This document shows positions 23,260 through 37,011 of a DNA stretch of 64,000 nucleotides, in pieces (position 1 is the stretch's first letter; each line of letters starts with the position of its first letter). Under the pieces are notes generated by a model, which was not told the DNA's origin, searched no databases, and saw nothing but the letters and a program-made list of their open reading frames with translations. Made by a program: the position numbers and the translations under genes. The stretch is from Pipra filicauda (taxonomy: Eukaryota; Chordata; Aves; Passeriformes; Pipridae): positions 1,765,207 through 1,829,206 of the forward strand of contig NW_024104331.1 of NCBI RefSeq assembly GCF_003945595.2, read 5' to 3'.

Positions 23260-23510
23260 GGTTGCGCGCTCTGTCGCGACACGGCCGCTGTCGCGAAACC
23301 CCCGGCCCTCCCACGGCCCGTCCTTCACCGGCCTCGCGCGACGCCGCCGCCGCCAAGCGCGACTCCAAGCGCGACACCGCGTCGCGCTTTGCGGCTGGGA
23401 GGGGACAGAGAAGGGAGGCAGGAGCGGCGCCCCGCGCGCTGCAGCGCCCTCTGGCGGGGTGGAGGACACGCTGCTCGCCGCGCCCCAGCGCCCCCTGGCG
23501 GCCGCGCTCG
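23040..23510. promoter_or_regulatory. CpG island / NDUFS5 promoter
   Basis: A dense CpG cluster covers NDUFS5 coding exon 1 and about 250 bp upstream. It contains CGCGAC repeats and no TATA box. Transcription probably starts at about 23.28-23.45 kb on the minus strand. Confidence 0.65.
23044..23259 (-). CDS. NDUFS5: NDUFS5 coding exon 1
   Basis: This exon encodes residues 1-72, including all four CHCH cysteines (CHAFEREWVEC and CRPEYEDFMEC). It ends in phase 0 at ATG|GTGGGT. Confidence 0.96.
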
Positions 23511-23516
23511 AGGGTT

Positions 23517-23680
23517 CCCAGTGCTCCCAGTGTCCTTCCAGTGTCCTTCTAGTGCCCTCCCAGTGCTCCCAGTGTCATTCCAGTACTCCCGCTTTCATCC
23601 CAGTGTCCTTCCAGCGCTCCCAGTGTCCTCCCAGTGTCCTCCCAGTGTCCTCCCAGGGCTTCCAGTGACCCCCAGTTCTC
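23517..23680. repeat. CCCAGTGTCCTT tandem array
   Basis: Imperfect 10-12 bp units (CCCAGTGTCCTT, TCCAGTGTCC, CCCAGTGCTC) run in tandem directly upstream of the NDUFS5 CpG island. The unit resembles the decamer array near 10.8-11.05 kb (CCCAGTGCAT). Confidence 0.85.
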
Positions 23681-24126
23681 CCAGTCCCTGACTTTCAGGT
23701 CTCAGAGGGGCTGTCCTGTGCAGGACCCCCACACACACCCCAGGACGGGAGCCTTCCTTAGGGCTGAGGGGACCTCGGGAACCTGGCAGATGGGTCTTCC
23801 CCGCAGTGACACCCGCATCCTGAACCCACCCCCCTATTTCCGTGCCCCCAAAATCCCAGGGCTCCCTCCGGATGCCCGGACAAGGTTTGGGTGAACAGCC
23901 CCACCCTCCCTAATGAGCAAAACCTCATTAAAACGCTGATTGCAGACGGATTCTGCGCCACCTCCAGTGCGGGGTGTGGAGGGGAAGCCGGGGGCTCCCT
24001 CATCCCCCACCCCTGGGCCACGTTGGACACCAGCTATTACCATTCCTCCTAAAACAAGAGCCCAAACCTGCTGGGCACCCCCCGCCCACCTGCCAAACAC
24101 ACGCTGCACGAGCTGGAGGAGCAGGA

Positions 24127-24160
24127 TTTATGGGACAGGATCCATGGGATAGGATTTACT
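24127..24160 (-). promoter_or_regulatory. Candidate weak AZIN2 poly(A) signals
   Basis: On the minus strand CATAAA (24,127-24,132) and AGTAAA (24,155-24,160) occur after the minisatellite. No AATAAA is visible between the stop codon and NDUFS5. If used, the 3' UTR would be about 700 nt and would contain the hairpin array. Confidence 0.3.
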
Positions 24161-24231
24161 TCGAAGTTCCCAGTGCAGTCCTGGGGAGAGTGGAGCGGGG
24201 TGGTGCCAGCAGCAGGAGAGCACCTCCTTCC

Positions 24232-24800
24232 CCCTGGTGCTGCCAGGGGACCTTTCCCACTGTGGGACCTTTCCCTCCTCCAGTACAGCCATGAGACCTT
24301 TCCCCCACCAGTACCACCATGGGACCTTTCCTACTGCAGGACCTTTTCCCTCCTGATACCACCATGGGACATTTCCCTCCTCCAGTACATCCAGTACATT
24401 TCCCTCTCTGGTACCACTTTGGGACCTTTCCCACTGGGGGATTTTTCCCTGCCAGGTGCTGCCATGGGATCTTTATCCCCCCCGGTACCACCACGGGACC
24501 TTTCCCACTGCAGGACCTTTTTACCCCCCGGACCTTTCCCCTACTGGTACCACTGTGGCACCTTTTCCACTGGGGGATTTTTCCACCCCTGGGTACTGCC
24601 ACAGGATCTTCATCCACCCTGGTACCACAATGGGACCTTTCCCACCGTGGGACCTTTCCCACTGTGGGATCTTTCCCACCCCAGGTACCGCTGTGGGACC
24701 TTTATCCCCCTGGTACTGCCATGGGACCTTCCCCCCCGCCCTGGTACTGCTGCAGGACCCTTCCCCACCCCTGTACCACCCCAGGGCCCTTCCCCACCAT
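24232..24800. repeat. TGGGACCTTTCCCAC inverted-repeat minisatellite
   Basis: About twenty or more variants of (G)TGGGACCTTTCCCAC, many separated by TGGTACCACCA, repeat every 20-35 bp. Each core is itself an inverted repeat (GTGGGA...TCCCAC with a loop of 3-4 nt), so the array can form serial hairpins. It begins about 30 bp past the AZIN2 stop codon and probably lies in that 3' UTR (minus strand). Long open frames across it are repeat-driven artefacts. Confidence 0.85.
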
Positions 24801-24829
24801 GGGTCCTCCCCTCCCTGTGCCATCCCTGC

Positions 24830-24971
24830 TCAGATGATGCTGGTGGGAGCAAAGACTGGGGGGACACAGAGGGTCTCTGCCATCTCCCAGCCGCAGGACA
24901 GGGGCGTGCAGAGGCTCTCACGGTCTTCTTCTGCCTGGAGGGGCTTTCCCTGGAAGAGCTGGATGGCTTTC
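24830..24971 (-). CDS. AZIN2: AZIN2 coding exon 9 with stop
   Basis: This exon completes W412 and encodes [20 protein letters not shown] through FAPTSII and a TGA stop. The C-terminus CGWExxETLCVxPVFxPxSI is an AZIN2 signature and lacks the PEST-like tail of ODC. Confidence 0.94.
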
Positions 24972-27900
24972 CTGCAAGTGGGAGACACCCGAGGGGGAGC
25001 AAGGGGGAAGGAGCAGCCCCTCATGAAGGGAGTGGGCCCAGGGAAGGGGAATCTCCAGGGTTCTCACATCCCCCCAACAGAACAACAGCCAGAGGTGAGC
25101 TGCCTGTGGCTTCCCCAGCAAAAAACAGGCTCAAGTTTGCCAACATTTAAAAGAATAGGAGTTTTGCCTCTGAGGCCAGGTTTTTACCCTGAATTTTCAG
25201 GGCTCTGGGACTCAGATTTGACCCTTTTCCTCGGGCGAAGAGCCCCGGTGGAGGAAGGAAAGCGGCATCTCCCACCCCGCAGGACCCAGCCCTGTCCCCC
25301 CACTCTGACGGTCTCTTACCAGGCCATGCGGGACATGGCGTAGGTGACGTGTGGCTGGGGACACCCCCCGAGCTGGGATGAGGCTGGGATGGTGTAGGCC
25401 CCCATGTTCCCAAAAAGCAGCCAGTCCCCGACGTGCAGCTCGGGCAGCTCCAGCCCGTCGGCGATGCGATCCTCGGCGTGGCCAGGGGGGCCCCTGAGGC
25501 TGCTGCTGTGGGAGGGGTGCTCTGGGCAGGGTCTCTGGGGCAGACAGAGAGCAGCCACGGGGATGAGGATGTCCCAGTGTCACAGTGACCTGTCTCATCT
25601 CCACCCATCCCAAAGATCCAACCCCGGGAGTCCATGGACCGGCTACAGCTTCCCCACAGTCTGCTCCCCTCTGGCATGAGGTGATGCCACACAATGTGAG
25701 GGACCCCCTGGGCTCTCCCCAGGCTGGGCAAACCCCCTCACCTTGTGCAGCCGAGGCCTGGGGCAGGGGCTGTCGAACAGGAGGCAGCTGAAGGCGCCGT
25801 AGATGCCGTCGTTGAGGTGATACACGAGGCTCTTCCTGCTGCTGGACTCCTCCTCTGGAAGGGGAGCAAGGAGAGGGCTCAGGGGGGGCTTGGGCACACA
25901 GGTGGGCCTGTCCCACTGTCCCACCTACCGTCAGAGCCAGGCTGCTCCATGGGGATCTCTTCCAGGGCAGTGATGCTGACAGCGAAGGTGAAGGCGGAGG
26001 TGACGTAGTATCGCCCCGGTCTGGCAACAATCTCCACCCCAGAGCCATCCGGGAAGTACAAGTCCAAGGCAGAGTTTACCACGGCAGCAATCTGTGTGGG
26101 AAGAAGAAGTACCCTCTTGGATACAGGGATTTCACAGCGAGCCAGACCCAGGGAGAGCCTCCAGCCTCGCTCTGTGCCTGCTGAGGGGCAGGTGCTGGGG
26201 GCTGTGGTACCTCTTCGAACCGGGCTCTGGTGTCCTCGGTGCCGGGGAAGCCCCCGCCGATGTCCAGGAGGTGCATCTGGTAGCCCAGCTCTGTGCCCAT
26301 GTCAAACACCAGCTGTGCTGCAGCCACGGCCTGAGCAAAGGCCTGGGGCTCCAGCCCACGGCCCCCAAGGTGGAAGCTGAAGGCACAGAGCCCATTTCAA
26401 CAGGGTTTGACTGTCCCCAGAGAGTGACAGCACTGGGACTGTCACCCACTGGAGGCAGCTCTGTGCATCCCACACACCACCCCAAGCCAGACCACCTGGA
26501 CAGACCCACAGAGCCTCAAAAAGCCTTTCTTAGGGTCAAACCTGCCCCAAACTGGCCCCCACAAGGTGAACCCCTGCAAATCCCTGCCTTCACCTCACTC
26601 CCGGTGGCTCCGTGGAGCACTGTGTTGTTCCAGCAGGGCAGAGCTCCCCATATCCCGATCCACAGGGGCTGAGCACCCCTCTGGAAGAAGAACCACGTGC
26701 TGTACCTGATGCCAACCACCTCCACAGCCTGCTCCTTCGCTGCCTCCAGCAGGTGCCGGCAGGATTTGAGCGTGGTCCCAAATGTCATGCTCGGGTGGGC
26801 AGAAGGGCTGGAGTCAGCAGTGATCCCCAACAACATCCTGCACAGCAAAGCCACACTGTGTTGAGGGGGCTTGGAATCACAGGGTCATGGAATCATTAAG
26901 GCCAAAAAAGCTCTCTAAGATCACCGAGTCCAACCATTCACCCAGCACTGCCAAGCCCACTGCTAACCCATTTCTCCAAGTGCCACATCTACGTGTTTTT
27001 TGAACACTTCCAGGGATAGTGATTCCACCACTTCCCTGGGCAGCCTGTTGCGATGCCTGAGCACCCTTTCAGTGATCAAATTTTTCCAAATATCCAATCT
27101 AAACCTCCCCTGGCACAACTTGAGCCTGTTCCCTCTTGTCCTATCGCTTGTCGCCTGGGAGAAGAGACCGACACCAACCTTCTACAACCTCCTCTTCAGC
27201 CCCTCTAGCACCCCACAGTCCCCTGCCCAGCTCCTCCTCCAGCTGCCCCTCCAATGGTGCTGCCAGACACCCACCTGGCATGGGGGTGGCTCCTGGCCAC
27301 CTTGCTCAGCTCCACCTCGTTGTCGAAGGTCATCAGCTGCACCCCGTGTTTGGCCGCGTACCTGATGTGGGCAACCTGCTTGCAGGGGCTGCTGTAGAAG
27401 ATCCTGTCAGCTGGGACTCCAATGCCTTGAACCCGTGTGATCTCAGCCTGCAGGGACAGGGAACACACTCAGGAAGGTCCCCATGGCCATCACCAGCCCT
27501 GGGTCTTGTCCAGTTTGCAGCACTGGGGAGGGCAAAGCGTCAGCGTTGCGGCCTGGGCTTTTCCAAGGAGAAGCTACAAGAGCTCAAAGGCATCACAGTG
27601 GACTTTGTCCTGGCAAGGACAGACTGTGGGAAGGTGTTTAAAACAGCATGAGACCAGGAGAGGAAACAGGTGGGTTTAGCAGGCATAGGGTTGGCATGTG
27701 ACCCCTGGTCTGAGCTGTGACAACACCTGCACTTTCTCCTCCTGGAAACCCATCTTATTTAATTCTGTACAAGTTAGTGGCTTAATTTGGCTCCTCCCTG
27801 GAAATCTGGCTATTGCAAATGATGACGAGGAGGGAGCAGGGAGCTTTAGCCTCATCCTTAAAGAAAGCAAGAGTTGGATGGCTCTGGCAGTGGCACCCCA

Positions 27901-28500
27901 GGGGTGTGCTGTGCCACCAGCCAAGCCTGCCAGCCAAAACACCAGCTCCAGAGGCAGGAATGTTGGTCAAAGGGAAAGCCTGGGTCACCAGACAGAGGAC
28001 AGGGATTTATGGGCTGTGCCAATAGACTCTTGACAGCAGAGGGAGACTCCTGCCCCTGTAAATGTCACCTACTGAGTGGAGGGTGAGCTCTGCCACTCTC
28101 CCACAAATGCTTGTAGGATGCTCACTTGGAGCTGTCCTCCCACGTCCTTACCTTGTTGGCACAGGCAAAGCCTGCCCCCAGCTCTGCCAGCAGCCGAATC
28201 ACTCCTTCACTGCTGTTGCATTTAACTGGGAAATAGGGTTTCACCCGGGGCAGGGCCTTCAGGAAATGCAGGTGCTTCTTCACAACGTCCCCGAGGTCTG
28301 CCACGAAGAAGGCTTGCTGGTCGCTCTAGGGGAAAGCTGGAGTAAGCAGAAGCTTCCATGAGTGCCTCTTGTAAGGGGGGAAGCAGAGAACCAGCCCTTA
28401 CCCCCTGGCACAGCTCCCCGAGGAGGTTCTCCAGCAGGTCTCTGGTGGTGAAGCCCTCCTCCACCATCAGGAAATTGGATTCGTTCAGGTACCCGTTCAT
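24830..28500 (-). CDS. AZIN2: AZIN2, antizyme inhibitor 2 (complete, 9 coding exons)
   Basis: AZIN2 is a non-enzymatic paralogue of ornithine decarboxylase (ODC). It binds antizyme, releases ODC from degradation and promotes polyamine uptake. Nine exons (28,402-28,500; 28,152-28,325; 27,275-27,447; 26,706-26,837; 26,211-26,376; 25,929-26,091; 25,742-25,854; 25,320-25,534; 24,830-24,971) join in frame to 458 aa (human about 460). The N-terminus ([20 protein letters not shown]) and C-terminus ([10 protein letters not shown]...FAPTSII) match AZIN2 better than ODC. The PLP-lysine (K68 in PVKCNSS) and GGGFPG are kept. The ODC Cys360 region WGPTCDG reads RGPPGHA, and the Glu of AEPGRYY is Arg (R272). 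Decarboxylase activity is therefore not expected. It lies head-to-tail with NDUFS5 and divergent from AK2. Confidence 0.95.
25320..25534 (-). CDS. AZIN2: AZIN2 coding exon 8
   Basis: This exon encodes [20 protein letters not shown] through YAMSRMA (residues 341-411) plus two bases of Trp. The active-site Cys360-Asp361 of ODC align with Gly-His here. [19 protein letters not shown] is conserved. Confidence 0.93.
25742..25854 (-). CDS. AZIN2: AZIN2 coding exon 7
   Basis: This exon encodes [20 protein letters not shown] through RPRLHK (residues 304-340). The conserved [12 protein letters not shown] keeps the Asp equivalent to ODC Asp332. Confidence 0.94.
25929..26091 (-). CDS. AZIN2: AZIN2 coding exon 6
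   Basis: This exon encodes [20 protein letters not shown] through PMEQPGSD (residues 249-302) plus one base. The ODC motif AEPGRYYV reads ARPGRYYV. The Glu that pairs with the PLP ring nitrogen in ODC is replaced by Arg. Confidence 0.94.
26211..26376 (-). CDS. AZIN2: AZIN2 coding exon 5
   Basis: This exon encodes [20 protein letters not shown] through [18 protein letters not shown] (residues 194-248). ODC's SFHVGSGC reads SFHLGGRG here, so the Ser and Cys of that phosphate-binding loop are changed. GGGFPG is intact. Confidence 0.94.
26706..26837 (-). CDS. AZIN2: AZIN2 coding exon 4
   Basis: This exon completes R149 and encodes [20 protein letters not shown] and onward to EVVGI, then two bases of Ser193. 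It aligns with the ODC barrel strand preceding the SFHxG motif. Confidence 0.92.
26874..27200 (-). mobile_element. CR1 LINE fragment in AZIN2 intron 3
   Basis: GGGTCATGGAATCATTAAGGCC followed by AGATCACCGAGTCCAACC, then TTCCAGGGATAGTGATTCCACCACTTCCCTGGGCAGCC, is reverse-complement CR1 3' region. It fills most of the 437-bp intron between coding exons 3 and 4. Confidence 0.92.
27275..27447 (-). CDS. AZIN2: AZIN2 coding exon 3
   Basis: This exon encodes residues 92-148 ([20 protein letters not shown] to RSHPHA) plus two bases of an Arg codon. [18 protein letters not shown] and TFDNEVEL are conserved ODC-fold motifs, and the region overlaps the antizyme-binding element of the family. The following 437-bp intron is mostly CR1. 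Confidence 0.94.
27448..28151 (-). other. AZIN2: AZIN2 intron 2
   Basis: This is the 704-bp intron between coding exons 2 and 3. It contains no recognised exon, repeat family or RNA gene. Confidence 0.7.
28152..28325 (-). CDS. AZIN2: AZIN2 coding exon 2
   Basis: This exon encodes residues 34-91 ([20 protein letters not shown] to FACANK), phase 0 at both ends. It contains K68 of PVKCNSS, equivalent to the PLP lysine of ODC. Confidence 0.95.
28402..28500 (-). CDS. AZIN2: AZIN2 coding exon 1
   Basis: This exon encodes residues 1-33 ([10 protein letters not shown] to LLGELCQG), phase 0, with donor GTAAGG. The MxGYLxESxFxMVEEGF start is characteristic of AZIN2. About 60 nt of 5' UTR precede it, down from an acceptor GCTTTTTTAG at 28,561-28,570. 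Confidence 0.93.
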
Positions 28501-28560
28501 GGTGGGATGTTCAGGGTGTGATGATGCTCATTTAAAGCCTCCTTGAGTAGGGTATAGATT
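28501..28560 (-). other. AZIN2: AZIN2 5' UTR part of exon 2
   Basis: The 60 bases lie between acceptor GTTGCTTTTTTAG and the AZIN2 ATG. The acceptor predicts an upstream non-coding exon, the best candidate ending at 29,926. Confidence 0.55.
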
Positions 28561-29925
28561 CTAAAAAAGCAACACACTGGAAAAAGAAGGAATATTAAGG
28601 GCAGGGTCCAGAAGCTTCATCAGCACCCCGGGGTGCTCCCCATCCATCTCTCCCATGGCAGCACTGCCCCGGGCAGAGCTCTGTGCTGCTCTGCTCCAAA
28701 CCAGCGCCTCAGCAGAGCCCTCCTGTGGGTTAAAGCATCTTCTTTTGGGGGAGGAGACACATTTCTCTGCAGCTCAGAGCTGTGTTTTGGCACACAGCAG
28801 CCTTGTCTCCATCAGCAGCAGTTCAACAACAAAGCCAACTGCACTGCGAAGAGGATGGAGGCCTTTATGTGCCAGGACATGTCCCTTCACGCTCTGGAAT
28901 GTAGCTGGATCTGCTGTGGTGAGGATCCCTTATGGTTTCCATTCTCATGGATCCATTTTCCCAGGCACACAAGCCCTGGGAAAAGGGAGGCAGAGCACAG
29001 ACCCCTCGCTGACACCGCCCGACCTGAGGACAGTCTGGATCCCTGCTGTGGATCCACAGCTCTTTCATGACACAGGGTGTGGAACCAGGGGACAGTTAAG
29101 CTGCACAGAGTTTCCTGGCTCATCCTAGCAGAGCTTTACCTTTAAGCTTGCACACTTTAACAATTTCCTGCCCTGGACCCAGCCTGTCTCATAACCCAGA
29201 GAGCTGACAGCATAGCAGGGAACGTTTCCACTGATAATCCAGGTCTAGCTCCAGGGATCTTACAGGAACATGGTCTCTCTGATCTGAAGGGAGCAGGAGG
29301 CAGAGGTTTCATTTCTCAGAGCAGCACTGCACCTCCTCCCCACAGACACCTACTGACAACATTTTGGGGCAGGCACTGGGAGAAAGACCACGCTGACCCC
29401 AGAGCAGCAGGATGTTGTAATGCATTGAGCAAGCCCCACCAGCAAATTCCAGAGCTGGGGAATGAGGTGAAAAAACATGTTTTTAAAGCTCTTAGAGCCT
29501 CATATTCAGGAAAGGAGAGCGACTGCTACAGCTTTACCCTTCACATCCCATCACTAAGCAGCACCCAGCCCACCAGGATGGGGCACGGAAGCAGTGAGGT
29601 GGGTCATTCCTGTCGGAACATGTGCCCCAGCCTGGGACACCCCCTCCTTACCACGGCCCGGTTCTCCCTCCCAGGTGCTCAGACGTGCTGCCAGGGGGGC
29701 TCCCCGAGGAATGCAGAGCTCCCACAGCACCCTGAGGTGTGGCTGTCGCTGGGGGTCCGGGGGCCCTGGGGAGAAGCAGTGACGGGGTTAGCGAGGGAGA
29801 GGGGCACTGACAGCATCCTCCACCCACCATCCCCAAAACTCAGCAGCCACAGGCATCCCTCACCAGCCCCCTCCTCACTGTGCCAGGCAAGACATTTCCC
29901 CTCAAAGGCCCCTAAGCCCCCTTAC

Positions 29926-30060
29926 CTCAGAAAGCATTTAAACAGATTCTGCCATGGGTCTCCCGAGAGAATGAACCGGCCCCCAGCAGCGGCTGTTTGT
30001 CCTGCCCCAGCTCCCTGCCCGCCCTGAGCCCTTGCAGAGGACGGGGGAGCTCTGCACCCC
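29926..30060 (-). other. AZIN2: Candidate non-coding first exon of AZIN2
   Basis: On the minus strand a strong donor CTGAG|GTAAGG ends at 29,926. About 60-200 bp upstream lies a CCAAT box (GCCAATAGGG). The right boundary is a guess from typical CCAAT-to-start distance. It would splice to the acceptor before 28,560. Confidence 0.4.
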
Positions 30061-30124
30061 TTCTCTCTCAGGGCTCCCTCCCTGCTCTGCCTCCCAACTG
30101 TAACCATGACAACCAAATCCAGCG

Positions 30125-30140
30125 ACCCTATTGGCTGAGC
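30125..30140 (-). promoter_or_regulatory. CCAAT box, candidate AZIN2 promoter
   Basis: ATTGGCTGAGC on the plus strand reads CAGCCAAT on the minus strand, a consensus NF-Y-type CCAAT box. It is well placed for a start at about 30.05 kb feeding the donor at 29,926. Confidence 0.4.
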
Positions 30141-31051
30141 TGCCTCTGAGCATCCTGCATCCCTCTTGGAGAACGCTCTCCCACGTCGCCCGCCCCCTCC
30201 CAGGGCTGGGGCTGCCCCCAGGAGTCACCTCGGGGTTCTCACCCAGTCCAGCTCATCCCCAGCCCAGCCCTGCTGCGGGGCCACCTCACGAGGCTGTGCA
30301 TCCTATGCACGGGGACCCTCGTGGGGAAGAGAGCTCAAAATACCTCTGAAATGCTGCTGCCAGGGAAACCAGGCTCCCTGCAGTGCCTGTCTGGCTGGGA
30401 CTCCGGCAGGGCGGGCAGGAGGTAGTTGGGAAGATGTCAGGGCCTGATCCTGCCCTTGCTGAGGTGCTGCCAGCTTCGGTGGGTTCCCTGGCAGCAGGTC
30501 CAGCTCTGCCATAAATGGAGGTGCTTCGTCTGGTCCATCAGTGCTGTCTCTGCTGCATTTGGAAATGGTTGCACTGCTCCATCCCACAAACAGCAAGGGC
30601 CGAGCAGGGACTATTTTTATTTCTTCTTGTTAATTTGCAGGTCCCTCCTTGGTGCTGCTGAGGAGCCAGTGTTCTGTGTGTGGAGGGGTAGCTGCCCCCA
30701 ATGAGGAGGTGAGAGGGACAGACTTATCCTGGGTTTCTGTATTCAACACCGTGGTCTTGGCTTTGCCACAGACTCTCCTGGCAACCAGGGCCAAGGAAGC
30801 TCTTGTCTCCTGTGAGATCCTGGAGTGTTTTCCCAGTGCTCTGGCCTGGCACCAGTCCTGGACTGCTCTGCATGGGGTGTGGGAAGCCATGCAGAGAGCA
30901 TTGCACTGAGGGGAGAGCAGAGGGATGCAGAGCACTGCAGTGCCAGTCTCTCCTGGATGTACCAGGCAGTGTCGTGATGCACAGCCCATGCAGAGCAGGG
31001 CGCTGAGCCCAGCCCACGCTGAGCCCACGCAGCGCCAGGGCAAGCAGAGCT
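30141..31051. other. Intergenic spacer between AZIN2 and AK2
   Basis: No open frame here resembles a known protein. The two genes diverge, with start codons 3.3 kb apart. I see no RNA gene. Confidence 0.5.
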
Positions 31052-31575
31052 CAGAACCACAGAGTTACAGAAGGAACTAGGTTGGAAAAGACCTCTGAGA
31101 TCATCAAGTCCAACTTTTGACCTAACACCACCTTGCCTGCTAGACCATGGCACTGAGTGCCGCATCTGGTCTCTTTTTAAACACCTCCAGGGACAGTGAA
31201 CCCATCACCTCCCTGGGCAGCCCATTCCAACGTCCGATCACTCTCCATGTAAAGAACTTCTTCCTACTGTCCAACATAAACCTGCCCTGGTGCAGCTTAA
31301 GACTACGTCCTCTTTTCCTGCCACTAGCTGCCTGGTGGCAGAGCCCGACCCGCACCTGGCAACACCCTCCTGTCAGGGAGTCCGGAGAGAGCGAGAAGCT
31401 CCCGCTTGAGCCCCCTTTTCTCCAGGCTGAGCCCCTCACAAGCGCTCCTCACAGGACATGCACTCCAGAGCCTTCCCGAGCTCTTTGCTTTCCTCTGGGC
31501 TCGCTCCAGCCCCAAAATGTCCTTCTTGGGCTGAGAAGCCCAGAACTGGACACAGCGCCCGGTGCCGGCGGAGGG
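31052..31575 (-). mobile_element. CR1 LINE fragment abutting AK2 promoter
   Basis: AACCACAGAGTTACAGAAGG, GGTTGGAAAAGACCTCTGAGATCATCAAGTCC and TTAAGACTACGTCCTC match the reverse complement of CR1 3' sequence. It extends into the 3' part of the reverse-transcriptase frame (minus-strand LEKRGLKRELLALSG and FSAQEGHFG-like fragments). It is 5'-truncated, frameshifted and inactive. It ends about 235 bp before the AK2 ATG, right where the GC-box array starts. Confidence 0.94.
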
Positions 31576-31599
31576 CCCCGAGCCAAGCGGAGCCATGGC

Positions 31600-31811
31600 C
31601 CCGCCCGCCGCCGATTAACCCCGCCCACCGCCACTTAACCCCGCCCGTCACCGGGGTTAACCCCGCCCACCGCACGCATAACCACGCCCCCACTCGCTTT
31701 TAAACCCGCGGCCGTTGTCCGTGCGGCCACGCCCCTCATATGCATAGTCACGCCCCGGGCACGCGGGGTCACGCCCCCCGGCGCGGGGCGGGCGCGCAGT
31801 CGGCGGCGGCC
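31600..31811 (+). promoter_or_regulatory. AK2 promoter with CCCCGCCCAC/CACGCCCC array
   Basis: This CpG-rich segment directly upstream of AK2 carries three to four TTAACCCCGCCCAC units, then CCACGCCCC, GTCACGCCCC and similar GC/CACCC boxes. An octamer-like ATATGCAT lies at 31,738-31,745. No canonical TATA box is seen. The array type resembles that upstream of the MACF1 MAGY exon. Confidence 0.65.
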
Positions 31812-36160
<4,349 letters not shown>

Positions 36161-37005
36161 GGCTCCGTCCCAGGACAGAGCTCTGCTTTCTCTCTCTCCC
36201 TCTGTCTCTGTTTCTCTGTCTCTGGGGCCAGGGAGGGTGAAGAGCTGAGCAGATAGAAGAGGAGGGGACAAGGTGATGCAGCCCAAGGCAGGGCTGTGCT
36301 AATTCTCTAATTAAACGAGCTGTTAACGGTCTCTATCTCGCTATATGTGAACGTCAGTCTGTCTGCGGGTGTGGGAGATTTTGGCCTCTAGAGGCCGCAG
36401 CGAGCCCAGGCTCCGGCTGCCAAAAATGGGATCTGCACCCTTTTGGGTCAAAAAGCTTTTGTTTCATCCTAGAAATGCACCTACCTGGAGAAGGAACTGT
36501 ACTTCCAGCTCCTCCTGGCTGCTCCACGGGGGCCTAGGAGAAGGTTGGAGGTCAGGATTAAGTAGTGGGGGAAGGATTTTCCCAGGTGATGTGAAGGTGC
36601 AGGAATGAAACGTGGGGTTGCTGTGTGTGTGTTGCTGGGGGAGCAGCCGTGGGAGGGACAGTTTTGCTGCTGCTCGGGGCTGGGTGACAACGTGTTCTCC
36701 TTGTATGTGTTTTATTCCTGGTGGGATGGCAGGTCACCTGAGAGCACAGCCTGTCTTCCTGTGCTGATGGGACTTAGGGGACAGAAAGTGTGTGGGGGTT
36801 TCAACCTCTTGTCATTTGTGGGCCTTAATATAGCAAATTAGTGCTTCTTGCTCTTTTTAAAAACATGGAGTCCGTGTTTAGAGTCTCACAGTCACTTTGT
36901 GGCAGGTTGGGATCTCGTGAGGATAAGAAAAGGACTTGGGTTTTATCTCTTCACTCTTGCCTTGGAAGATGTGTTGAGCTTCTCCTGATCCCAAAGTCTA
37001 AATAT

Positions 37006-37011
37006 AATAAA
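37006..37011 (+). promoter_or_regulatory. AK2 poly(A) signal AATAAA (long isoform)
   Basis: A canonical AATAAA lies 846 nt after the AK2 stop codon, and an ATTAAA variant occurs earlier at 36,310-36,315. Either could end the long-isoform mRNA. Confidence 0.5.

Noticed and set aside
24232..24800. Regularly spaced repeats suggesting a CRISPR array
   Set aside because: Units are short, variable and contiguous without unique spacers, in a vertebrate locus. It is a minisatellite.
24173..25343. Long plus-strand frames over 24.2-25.3 kb
   Set aside because: They are repeats of GPFP/LWDLS-type peptides from the hairpin minisatellite plus antisense of AZIN2 exon 9.
24830..28500. Ornithine decarboxylase (ODC1) as identity of the minus-strand gene
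   Set aside because: N- and C-termini match AZIN2, the catalytic Cys is missing and there is no ODC PEST tail. The neighbours AK2 and RNF19B are those of AZIN2.
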